Assembly (NCBI RefSeq): GCF_009649225.1 | Contig: NZ_WJPP01000005.1 | Span: forward strand, 72,001 to 136,000 | DNA from: Spiribacter salilacus | GTDB taxonomy: Bacteria > Pseudomonadota > Gammaproteobacteria > Nitrococcales > Nitrococcaceae | Direction of reading: 5' to 3' | Length of the DNA: 64,000 nucleotides | Shown: piece after piece, positions 28,822-35,869 of the stretch | How positions within the stretch are numbered: the first letter of the stretch is position 1 | Layout: every line of letters starts with the position of its first letter | Translations under genes and position numbers: made by a program | The notes under the pieces: model-generated | Seen by the model: the letters and a program-made list of their open reading frames with translations, nothing else | What the model was told of the DNA's origin: nothing | The model's database searches: none

Positions 28822-29718
28822 TTAGCGCTGGCATACCGAATCATGCACCTGCGCGCCAGAGGGAATTTCCCGCGGCCGATTACCGGCAAACACAAAGCGC
28901 AGTAGCTTGCCGCGCCAAGTCTGCCAGGGTTTATGCATGAGGGCATGCGGGTTGGGCGGCTGCGGGATAACGGGATCAGGTTGCAAGGCCAAGCCCTGCG
29001 CAGCAGCTTCGGCCAACATCCATTGCAGGGTGATTTCTGCCAGCCCACGGCGGGCATAGCCGCCACCTACATCGCCATGCGAACCGGTAAACCAAACTTG
29101 CTTAAGGGTTTGGCGCGCATGCAGCGGCGCGGTACGCCACAGCAGCGGTTCAAATCGTGGGCGGCGCTCATGAATGGCCACTGCATGGCGCGCATGGCTT
29201 ACGGAGGGAGTTAATCGCGCGTTAAAAAAGCGCCGATTAGCATAAAAATAACCGAGTGAAGCCACGGTATCCCAAGCGCCAATAAAATGAATGGGGCAAG
29301 GTTGCGCATAGCGCTTGGCAAAGGCGTTGCGCTCGGCTGGCAGCGCCTTGCGAGTATAAAGATCGCTGGCCATGCTCAATCGATCAGCATGCTCAGGCCG
29401 CAACAAACCCACTTGATCGAGCATGCCCGTGAGCGCACGCATGGCATACGCCCCGCGGCTATAGCCAAACAAAAAGATCTGATCGCCCGGCTGATAATGC
29501 CGAATTAAAAACCGATAGGCGTTTTCAATTTCACGCGTTAAGCCATAACCAAACCATCGCCCCAGTAGCCCTTCCGGGCCAGAACCTAAGCCTGGCGCAT
29601 AGTCGTAAAGTTGGTGAGGGGCGCTGAAATCAAGCCGTTGAACTAAATGATAGACATTAGACGCCGGATCAGCCGCCGTTTGGCCCGTGCCATCACTGCA
29701 GTAAACAAGATTGCGCAT
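28822..29718 (-). CDS. DUF2235 alpha/beta hydrolase (Tle1-like)
   Basis: A 298-residue hydrolase with the DUF2235 start MRNLVYCSDGTGQTA, the nucleophile elbow LFGYSRGAYAMRAL (Ser in G-Y-S-R-G), FIGAWDTVASLG, and a late HGDVGGGY that holds the expected His/Asp region. Some DUF2235 proteins are type VI secretion phospholipase effectors of the Tle1 group. No vgrG, PAAR or immunity gene is adjacent, so an effector role is not supported and a housekeeping or lipid-related hydrolase is as likely. No signal peptide is seen. Confidence 0.85.
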   Translation of the reverse strand: MRNLVYCSDGTGQTAADPASNVYHLVQRLDFSAPHQLYDYAPGLGSGPEGLLGRWFGYGLTREIENAYRFLIRHYQPGDQIFLFGYSRGAYAMRALTGMLDQVGLLRPEHADRLSMASDLYTRKALPAERNAFAKRYAQPCPIHFIGAWDTVASLGYFYANRRFFNARLTPSVSHARHAVAIHERRPRFEPLLWRTAPLHARQTLKQVWFTGSHGDVGGGYARRGLAEITLQWMLAEAAAQGLALQPDPVIPQPPNPHALMHKPWQTWRGKLLRFVFAGNRPREIPSGAQVHDSVCQR

Positions 29719-29763
29719 GCGCGTATTGAAAGCACAGGGCGCGGGGAGATTCTGTGGCTTATT

Positions 29764-30150
29764 TCACCAAACAGAATGGAGATAATGCTGGTGAATTAAA
29801 CGGTCTTTGGTAAGCAAAGCGGCCTGCGAGAGCCGTGCTTGCGCAACGATGAGACGATCAAATGGATCTCTAGTCCAATTTTCTGCCTGAGCCGCATGCA
29901 CAATTGCCCCAAAGGCGGCCTCACACGTTTGAAGCCCAACACGGCCGCTCAAATAATCCAGCACGCGCTCCGGTGATTGTCCGACTCGACCGATTTCCGA
30001 TAGATACTGAAGCTCTAAGCGAACCATCGGAGAGACTTTTAGCGCTTCGGTTGATTGAAGCTGATCGACAACGGGATCAGGCAAACCTGATGTGCCCTTA
30101 CCATAAAGATGCACAACTACATGCGTATCTAGATAAACTACGGCTGCCAT
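29764..30150 (-). CDS. vapC: VapC-type PIN-domain ribonuclease toxin
   Basis: A 128-residue PIN domain. The acidic metal site is complete: Asp8 (VYLDTHV), Glu46 (RLEL), Asp95 and Asp98 (R-D-P-F-D-R). Such toxins cleave tRNA or rRNA when the antitoxin is degraded. It overlaps the antitoxin gene by 13 bases and is translated from within it. An imperfect 7-bp inverted repeat (29749-29755 / 29771-29777) spans its stop but has no U-tract. Confidence 0.9.
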   Translation of the reverse strand: MAAVVYLDTHVVVHLYGKGTSGLPDPVVDQLQSTEALKVSPMVRLELQYLSEIGRVGQSPERVLDYLSGRVGLQTCEAAFGAIVHAAQAENWTRDPFDRLIVAQARLSQAALLTKDRLIHQHYLHSVW

Positions 30151-30362
30151 TCATCCGACCAGTCAATCTCCGCAATCTCATCTGGATCTCCAACCAGATA
30201 TTCAGGATGAGGCTCTAGTACACGTAAGTCTCTTATCGGCTCTGCAGACAGACGTATAACCCGCCCCCGCCGAGAGATTTCCACAACTTCTCCTGTTTCA
30301 ATCACTTGGTCGAGCACCTTATATAAGTTGGCACGTAGCCATGATGGAGTAATGGTTGACAT
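30138..30362 (-). CDS. Phd/YefM-like antitoxin (VapB role)
   Basis: The 74-residue protein has a Phd/YefM DNA-binding N-domain (TPSWLRANLYKVLDQVIETG then V-E-I-S-R-R-G-R-V-I-R-L) and an acidic C-tail ending E-I-D-W-S-D-E-W, which should wrap the toxin. It neutralises the PIN toxin encoded by the overlapping next gene and represses its own promoter. No ribosome site precedes ATG 30362, and the likely -10 ends only eight bases upstream, so the mRNA may be leaderless. Confidence 0.88.
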   Translation of the reverse strand: MSTITPSWLRANLYKVLDQVIETGEVVEISRRGRVIRLSAEPIRDLRVLEPHPEYLVGDPDEIAEIDWSDEWQP

Positions 30363-30397
30363 AAGCGTACGTTATATTAAAAAAGCGTACGTGCCAA
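30363..30397 (-). promoter_or_regulatory. Antitoxin operator/promoter: two AAGCGTACGT boxes 20 bp apart
   Basis: AAGCGTACGT occurs at 30363-30372 and 30383-30392, exactly two helical turns apart; each contains the palindrome CGTACG. On the minus strand a -35-like TTGGCA (30397-30392) abuts one box and a -10-like TATAAC (30376-30371) abuts the other, 15 bases apart. Bound repressor would cover both. This is the expected layout of a Phd/YefM autoregulatory operator. Confidence 0.65.
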
Positions 30398-30426
30398 GTT
30401 TTTGTTGATGCGGTATCATCGCGACA

Positions 30427-32601
30427 GTGAAAATTAACGTGTACTCTTTTCTCGGCTCATGGCAGCGGCGGAGCGTTTTCGTCGGATTGCTCGTCTTTGG
30501 CCTTGTTTTATTGGCTCAAGGCATCTACCGACCAATTATCGTGCAGGTTGAGGCACGCGCCGAGGCAATGGCGCAAGCCGAAGTATTTGTTGCCCCGTTT
30601 CCCGGTGGCCCGTACACCCCTGAAAAAGCACGCCTAGCCAGACTTGAAGCACAAGCCTGGACGCAAGCGACATTCGCCTTTCACGTGGCCTATCCCATTC
30701 AGGAACTGCGAATAGACACAGCAAAACAAGCGATTAACGTCGATATAAGAAACATTCACATCCAAAGCCGCTGGGGGCAGCAAACGCTATCGCCGGGGCA
30801 AATACTGGCAAACATACAACGCGCTCATCAAATTGATGTGCCAGCTCAAGCCGCCGATTCACTTTTAATGGTGGGTACTGGGCGTGATCCGCATTTTGTT
30901 TTGTCGCTTTCACCAGAGCTTTATGCGCCCTCAATTTGGCAACGAATTACCGCTGCACTGGTTCCCACCATCATCGGAATCGTTATTTGGCTGTTGGTCG
31001 AACTTCTCAAGCCTCACCAAACAAGACTGGCGCGCCTACCCGAAAAAATTGGCTATCTCGTTGAAACTCGATCACCCCTTCTCGTTGGTTTGTTAGGTGC
31101 TCTTGGCTTATCGGTATTGCTGGTGCTGCAGTTTGAAATTGCGCGCATCACGCCAATGTATCAAGGGCCGGATGAAGAGGCACAGGTGCCTGTTTCCTTT
31201 GCGGGATTTCACCAAATGGCATTTGGCGGAGACGGCCAATGTACTTTGATATGGGCCGATTTAATTACAGTACGCGACGAAATTATGCCCATCGCCCGTC
31301 GGCTTAGACTGCCCGTTACCCAAGAGCAGGTTTCCTTTTTAAAAGACTTGCGAGAAAACTCACCACCACCCACTGCTGAAACACCACTAATAAAGACCAA
31401 TCGACATACCTGCGGCGCCACGCTAATGCTAACGCATGCCTATAACTGGCTGCCGGTGTTGATCTATAAAACACAACCCAACACCCCCAGCATCGATTAC
31501 TTAAGCTACTTGCGGTACGGCCAAATTTTGTTGGCCTACTTTATTTACGCACTGACTTTTTTTGTGATTGCGCGGGGGCGTTCGTTGTTGGCGCCCGTGC
31601 TCACTCAGGCGGGACAGGCACGGCTTAAGATGGGTTTAGCGCTGTCTTTACTGGTGTACCTCGCCATTCCGCAGATGTTATTTATGACAAGCGTAATCAA
31701 TGACACCGGCTACGCTGCGCCACTTGGCATTTTTACTTTAGTTAGTGTCTTTGTTTTCCACCGCTGGATAACGCCAATCCTGTTATTGATCGCAGTCGCC
31801 ATGTTTGCCAGTGAACTGGTGGCTTATCTTGCTTTCGTTGTGGTGGGTATTCTTTGGTTAATGGGCCAGGCACTTAATGGATGGCACAACGGTTACCGAT
31901 GGCTATGGATTATCGCAAGCCTCATTGCTGCTGGCATTGCAATGGGTCCTCTATTGCTCAACCTGCTCGATGCCAGTCGCCACTTAATTCCTTTATCGAT
32001 CCCATCACCATTAATCGGCGCGGAGCACCCTGAAGTTTTCTACCGACATATATGGCAGACCGCCCAGTTTGTTTATTCATTTGGGTTGCTGGATTACAAC
32101 AGCTTTTTTGGCGTCCTCGGGCAGCTTGATACGGTCTTTCCCGAACGTGGGCCTATCGCCTTTAAGGTTCTTGTTTATGGTCTGGTGGCACTTTTGGTGG
32201 CAAATGGACTAGTTAGCCTGCGTAACGGCCATCGTCCGCTGCAAAATTGGAAGCAAAAGCACACCTTGTTTGCGCTATTCATCCTGATTTTGATTCCACT
32301 GGCCGTGTCCGTGGCCAGCTATGCCACGTTTGACCATTACGCACGGGCCGCTAATGAATGGGGGAGGGAAATTCAAGGCCGTTATTTCCTTCCTCTTTAC
32401 CTGTACCCCTTTAGCTTTCTTGCGATTGCGGTAGTGCTGGCGGCACAATCAAAACGGGCGCTGGGTGTAACACTGCTCGCTACCATTGCATTGATTAGCG
32501 GCGTGGTTTTTTACACGAGCAGCGTCATGCTCGATGTGCTTGCCATGCGCTACTACCCCAACCCTGAGGTGATGGCGGCCTATCGGCAGCTCTTACCCTA
32601 A
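30427..32601 (+). CDS. GT-C/DUF2142-like membrane protein with N-terminal periplasmic domain
   Basis: A 724-residue protein. After TM1 (about 17-35) comes a periplasmic domain of about 130 residues containing I-Q-S-R-W-G-Q-Q-T-L and GTGRDPHFVLSL. Ten or more helices follow. The DUF2142-type motif MYQGPDEEAQV opens the catalytic-loop-like region, and G-R-Y-F-L-P-L-Y-L-Y appears near the end, as in the DUF2142 protein at 9965. The small domain recurs in the unrelated GT-C protein at 59158. It probably transfers a polyprenyl-linked sugar in the periplasm. The start is a GTG without a good ribosome site, 64 bases from the antitoxin start. Confidence 0.75.
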   Translation: MKINVYSFLGSWQRRSVFVGLLVFGLVLLAQGIYRPIIVQVEARAEAMAQAEVFVAPFPGGPYTPEKARLARLEAQAWTQATFAFHVAYPIQELRIDTAKQAINVDIRNIHIQSRWGQQTLSPGQILANIQRAHQIDVPAQAADSLLMVGTGRDPHFVLSLSPELYAPSIWQRITAALVPTIIGIVIWLLVELLKPHQTRLARLPEKIGYLVETRSPLLVGLLGALGLSVLLVLQFEIARITPMYQGPDEEAQVPVSFAGFHQMAFGGDGQCTLIWADLITVRDEIMPIARRLRLPVTQEQVSFLKDLRENSPPPTAETPLIKTNRHTCGATLMLTHAYNWLPVLIYKTQPNTPSIDYLSYLRYGQILLAYFIYALTFFVIARGRSLLAPVLTQAGQARLKMGLALSLLVYLAIPQMLFMTSVINDTGYAAPLGIFTLVSVFVFHRWITPILLLIAVAMFASELVAYLAFVVVGILWLMGQALNGWHNGYRWLWIIASLIAAGIAMGPLLLNLLDASRHLIPLSIPSPLIGAEHPEVFYRHIWQTAQFVYSFGLLDYNSFFGVLGQLDTVFPERGPIAFKVLVYGLVALLVANGLVSLRNGHRPLQNWKQKHTLFALFILILIPLAVSVASYATFDHYARAANEWGREIQGRYFLPLYLYPFSFLAIAVVLAAQSKRALGVTLLATIALISGVVFYTSSVMLDVLAMRYYPNPEVMAAYRQLLP

Positions 32602-32762
32602 CTTGCTAGCAAACGAACAACGAATAGAAAAGCGACCAAAACAAGCAAGGTAATAACCCACCCCTGCCAACTGACGGGCCGTATTCCCCATCCAAACCGT
32701 TTGCGAGCAAACCAAGGTTTACCGTAGCCTTCTTTAGGCGATTGATGGTTTTTGTCTTCCAT
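32598..32762 (-). CDS. Small single-pass membrane protein (54 residues, uncharacterised)
   Basis: An ATG at 32762-32760 opens a 54-residue frame: a basic, aromatic N-part (K-P-W-F-A-R-K-R-F-G-W-G and R-P-V-S-W-Q-G-W), then one hydrophobic helix VITLLVLVAFLFVV and a short tail. The pattern K-R-x-G-x-G-x-R-P-x-S-W-Q-G-W, juxtaposed to a membrane helix, resembles a small conserved proteobacterial membrane protein family of unknown role. Its stop overlaps the convergent stop of the 30427 gene by four bases. A longer open frame over the same bases (32606-32800) lacks these features. Confidence 0.6.
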   Translation of the reverse strand: MEDKNHQSPKEGYGKPWFARKRFGWGIRPVSWQGWVITLLVLVAFLFVVRLLAS

Positions 32763-32776
32763 AGGGGCATTATGCA

Positions 32777-33649
32777 TTGGCAGGTCTTCAGATCCAACAA
32801 CTTAACAAGGAAGACAGCGCCGAGTTCTGTAGCCTGACCTACCCTTCACAACGCTGGTTGCTCCTCAACCCTGGGCAGGAAAAAGTGATAGCAGTTGGCG
32901 TGCGTAGTGGCCAAGATCCGGTTGGGCTGGCGTTGGCGCACGCTAGACCTACGAGCTTTGACGAGCTCGTATCACTGTATATCAATCCTTTATTCGATAG
33001 CCCCGCTGTTCGCAACAAATTACTGGCTCAGATTGAGAAAGAATGCTCGGCCGTCGGGCTAGAGACCCTCCAATTTTTGCCCGTGGTGTGGGAGCCTTCC
33101 ATCCAATCCCTTGAATGGCTGATTGAACACGGATGGACGTATCAGGGGACGCGTCAACTGGTCTGCAAAGCGCCTGTTGATAACCTACTGGCAATTGACT
33201 GGTTACAGCGCCCGCAACTACCCGCCGGCTATCACTGCATACCGTGGTCAGAGGTCAGTGACTCATCACGGCAAACATTAAAAGACAGCCAACCCCACTG
33301 GCCGTCTTTACTTGATCCTTTTTATTTAGAAAAAGATCACTGCGACAGCGTTAGTCAGGCACTACTTGATGAAAAATCCCGTATTCGCGGCTGGCTCATC
33401 ACCCATGGTATTGACGCGCAAATCCTTCGCTGGACGGCATCTTGGGTAGATCCGCAAATCCAATCGATGACCCGCGTGTTTCCACTCTGGCGCAACGCGG
33501 CTGAAGCGCAGAAAGCCGGCAGCAAACACCCCTTAGCGACTTGGACCGTTCCGATTGGATTAGACCGGATGCAGCGTTTCACCCTCCGCCGCATCCGACC
33601 CCATCTAACCGCGCTAGGGTATGCAACCCTTTTTAGTCGGGAGCTCTAA
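32777..33649 (+). CDS. GNAT-like acyltransferase, degenerate (RiPP locus)
   Basis: A 290-residue protein. Residues about 35-130 look like a GNAT core: V-G-L-A-L-A-H, then E-L-V-S-L-Y-I-N-P, a helix with R-N-K-L-L-A-Q-I-E-K-E, and the late strand L-E-T-L-Q-F-L-P-V followed by L-E-W-L-I-E-H-G-W. The usual R/Q-x-x-G-x-G/A acyl-CoA loop is not clear. The second half (150-290) may be another, more degenerate copy. The likely start is TTG 32777, with AGGGG nine bases upstream. Its stop lies one base from the stop of the convergent precursor gene. GNAT proteins lipidate some Nif11/proteusin RiPPs (selidamides), so peptide acylation is a hypothesis. Confidence 0.6.
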   Translation: MAGLQIQQLNKEDSAEFCSLTYPSQRWLLLNPGQEKVIAVGVRSGQDPVGLALAHARPTSFDELVSLYINPLFDSPAVRNKLLAQIEKECSAVGLETLQFLPVVWEPSIQSLEWLIEHGWTYQGTRQLVCKAPVDNLLAIDWLQRPQLPAGYHCIPWSEVSDSSRQTLKDSQPHWPSLLDPFYLEKDHCDSVSQALLDEKSRIRGWLITHGIDAQILRWTASWVDPQIQSMTRVFPLWRNAAEAQKAGSKHPLATWTVPIGLDRMQRFTLRRIRPHLTALGYATLFSREL

Positions 33650-33650
33650 G

Positions 33651-33965
33651 TCACGCTACAGACGCAGCGCACACAATTTCCACCGCAGCTGGGCCACTAG
33701 CGGAGGGCGCACCGCCAGTCACGAGAACAAATTCACCAACACCGCCCTTACCGCCTGCCACTGTATCGAGCTGATCGTCGCTAAGCTCACCTTGAGCATT
33801 TGCTTGGACGTACTGTTGAGCCTCATCAACGGTAATGTCGTAGCCATGCTCTTGAGCAATGGCTACAAGCGATTCAACACCTTCAGAAGCATTCACTGCC
33901 TTTTCACGCAAAAGCTCATTCGAGGCTAAATCGCTAACAAAGCGCTCGATTTCTGCCGCGCTCAT
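33651..33965 (-). CDS. Nif11-type RiPP precursor peptide B
   Basis: A 104-residue precursor. Leader residues 1-72 are Nif11-like (SAAEIERFVSDLASNELLRE, HGYDITVDEA, ELSDDQLDTVAGG) and end in a double-glycine cleavage site. The core of about 32 residues is Gly/Ala/Val-rich: KGGVGEFVLVTGG, then APSASGPAAVE, then IVCAASVA, with one Cys near the end. It is the second of two tandem precursor genes (ATGA overlap with precursor A). It should be modified by the epimerase encoded upstream, cleaved by the C39 transporter and exported. Confidence 0.9.
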   Translation of the reverse strand: MSAAEIERFVSDLASNELLREKAVNASEGVESLVAIAQEHGYDITVDEAQQYVQANAQGELSDDQLDTVAGGKGGVGEFVLVTGGAPSASGPAAVEIVCAASVA

Positions 33966-34279
33966 GTTGCAACTACAGCAACGACGGCCGCAGTCTCAGC
34001 CGCTACCACAGCTGATGTTGCAACCTCAGCGCTTTGAACAACGTTGGTCGCAACGGCAGTCTTACCACCGGCTACAGCGTCAAGCTGATCGTCGCTCAGT
34101 TCACCTTGGGTGTTTGCCTGAATGTAATCACGTGCTTCATCAATATTGATGTCGTAGCCGTGATCTTGCGCAATCGCAACGAGTGACTCAACCCCTTCTG
34201 AGGCATTCACTACCGTTTCACGAAGGCTTTCGTTTGATGCTAAATCGTTCACAAAACGCTCGATTTCTGCCTGACTCAT
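33962..34279 (-). CDS. Nif11-type RiPP precursor peptide A
   Basis: A 105-residue precursor whose leader (1-72) matches precursor B at most positions (AEIERFV-DLASNE-LRE, VNASEGVESLVAIAQ, ELSDDQLDAVAGG). The core differs completely: about 33 residues dominated by Ala, Val and Thr (KTAVATNVV, SAEVATSAVV, AAETAAVVAVVAT), with no Cys. Near-regular small/beta-branched residues are what PoyD-type epimerases act on in polytheonamide-like peptides. AGGAG lies eight to nine bases before the ATG. It is 24 bases downstream of the radical SAM gene. Confidence 0.92.
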   Translation of the reverse strand: MSQAEIERFVNDLASNESLRETVVNASEGVESLVAIAQDHGYDINIDEARDYIQANTQGELSDDQLDAVAGGKTAVATNVVQSAEVATSAVVAAETAAVVAVVAT

Positions 34280-34303
34280 TTTGTTAACTCCTGTACAAAA
34301 AAA

Positions 34304-35818
34304 CTATGATGGATTGCCAGACAGGGCCAATGGCGTCTGTGTGGCGGTTAGAGGTGGATCACAAGCAATGCCGTAAAGCGCTGGATCATCGTTTAATAGA
34401 CCATCATCAAATAACTGCTGAAGCACGCGTTGTACAAAAAATACATCCGCTTTGTCCCGCAGTAGCTTTCGCATAATCTCTCGGCCCGTAAACCGATTTT
34501 CAGCCAGCATTGCACCTAAGGCGCCATCAAACGGCAGTTGATCACGCCAAATTTTATGGGTCCGGGTAGTCAACTCAAACCCATTTTCTATCGGCTGATA
34601 ATTTAAATCTCGCCGAAAGCCCAAAACCGTATCCATGGGTAAACGCATCGGCATGTGCCGAGCAATTAAATCCTCAATAACGGCTCTAAAATCGTCTGCA
34701 TCTGTAAAAAATCGCTCGGCATAAACGCGATAACCCAAAGGCCATAATGAATCGGCTCGAGTTGGCGTAACTAATTGGATGCGCCGGTGCAACAGATTGA
34801 CTAAGAACCCACTAACACAGGCAATCGTGGAATGGTCTTCACCAAAATAATGCTCATTATCCTCACGGCCGGCGGCTTGTCTTCGCAATCGGCGCGTCCG
34901 CGCCCGACCCGCAATGGCCTTAGTGCCAAGCGCTCCCTTTTGCTGATGAACGAGCTCAACCCCCATCAGTTCTTCAGGCGAGAAGGTTTCCATAACCGAC
35001 TTAAATATCTTGGGGGTAATGATAGAAAAACGATTAGTTACGGTGCGATAGCGATCGAATAACGACAACACTTGTTGAGTTAACTCAAGATCACGCAGAG
35101 GGGCGGCGCAAGTGGTTTGCGGCAAGGCTCCCGTTACATGGTAATAGTCTTCAATAAATTTTGGGTAATCGGGATTATCGGCCGGATCGGTAGCCCAATA
35201 ACAAAAACCGGTTTGCGTGGCGTTGCCAAAAAGATCGACCATGTGCGCCAGCATGCCTTGCCATAACTCAGCAACCTCTGGCGTGTAGGGCTGGTAGTCG
35301 CGGTAGCGCTCTGCCGAAATCCCGCAAAACCAGCAGCCAACTGAGCAACCATCTGATAACTCAAATGCAACAATCGGATGCGTGATAGAGTTTGAGGAAG
35401 CCATACCCAGTTCGCTTTCGCAGCGTTTTTGCTGGCGCATCCGCCATGCATCAAAGGCCGGGTTTATTGCTTCGCAACGCCCTAGCTCAGTCAGCATGTC
35501 GCGATGCTTCATCATGTCCGCCAGCCAGTCATCCCATAAAACGACAAGGGGCCACTTTTCTGCCTCAGCTGTGAATCGATACTGGGCATACTCAGAATGC
35601 CACAGCGGCAGTAATTCGGTTGGATCTACGCTAAGGCCGTATTGCTCGACCACAGGGTTAGGGTCGGAATGATTAGCTGTGAGCGCCTCTCGAAAGCCAG
35701 CATCACCACATAAGAACTCCATAAAGCGCTTGACGTGCGCAATTTTATTGAGCGACTCTTCACTCCGGCGTTCAAACATCCCCCGATAAAATCTAATTGC
35801 CTTAGTAATGGTCGCCAC
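34304..35818 (-). CDS. PoyD-like radical SAM peptide epimerase
   Basis: A 504-residue protein. The radical SAM cluster motif C-x3-C-x2-C is Cys158, Cys162 and Cys165 (DGCSVGCWFCGIS). Overall length, the YWATDPADNPDYPKF region and an I-A-C-V-S-G segment with Cys334 match RiPP amino-acid epimerases of the PoyD/OspD type. These abstract an alpha hydrogen with 5'-deoxyadenosyl radical and return it from a Cys thiol, turning L- into D-residues. Cys334 is a candidate donor (inference). The start is GTG with AGGGG eight bases upstream. It is followed by both precursor genes, in the same direction. Confidence 0.88.
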   Translation of the reverse strand: MATITKAIRFYRGMFERRSEESLNKIAHVKRFMEFLCGDAGFREALTANHSDPNPVVEQYGLSVDPTELLPLWHSEYAQYRFTAEAEKWPLVVLWDDWLADMMKHRDMLTELGRCEAINPAFDAWRMRQQKRCESELGMASSNSITHPIVAFELSDGCSVGCWFCGISAERYRDYQPYTPEVAELWQGMLAHMVDLFGNATQTGFCYWATDPADNPDYPKFIEDYYHVTGALPQTTCAAPLRDLELTQQVLSLFDRYRTVTNRFSIITPKIFKSVMETFSPEELMGVELVHQQKGALGTKAIAGRARTRRLRRQAAGREDNEHYFGEDHSTIACVSGFLVNLLHRRIQLVTPTRADSLWPLGYRVYAERFFTDADDFRAVIEDLIARHMPMRLPMDTVLGFRRDLNYQPIENGFELTTRTHKIWRDQLPFDGALGAMLAENRFTGREIMRKLLRDKADVFFVQRVLQQLFDDGLLNDDPALYGIACDPPLTATQTPLALSGNPS

Positions 35819-35830
35819 AACTTTGCCCCT

Positions 35831-35844
35831 ACTAAATTTTTAGT
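35831..35844. promoter_or_regulatory. Near-palindrome in the divergent rSAM/TolC promoter region
   Basis: ACTAAATTTTTAGT has 6-base complementary arms around a central pair. It lies in the 51-base gap between the divergent epimerase and tolC-like genes, 13 bases from the epimerase start. It could be a shared operator or part of an AT-rich promoter. No local regulator gene is recognised in the RiPP locus. Confidence 0.3.
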
Positions 35845-35869
35845 GATGAATTCAAGGTAAACGACGCAC

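Noticed and set aside
28822-29718. Type VI secretion effector assignment for the DUF2235 protein
   Set aside because: No vgrG, PAAR, adaptor or immunity gene adjacent; family alone is not enough.
29749-29777. ATTCTGT/ACAGAAT hairpin at the vapC stop as terminator
   Set aside because: Long loop and no following U-tract on the minus strand.
32606-32800. A 64-residue minus-strand frame
   Set aside because: It lacks a plausible protein pattern; the 54-residue frame 32598-32762 over the same bases has a basic-aromatic motif and a clear membrane helix.
33859-34149. Gln/Arg-rich plus-strand frame opposite the precursors
   Set aside because: Composition reflects antisense reading of Ala/Val-rich precursor codons.
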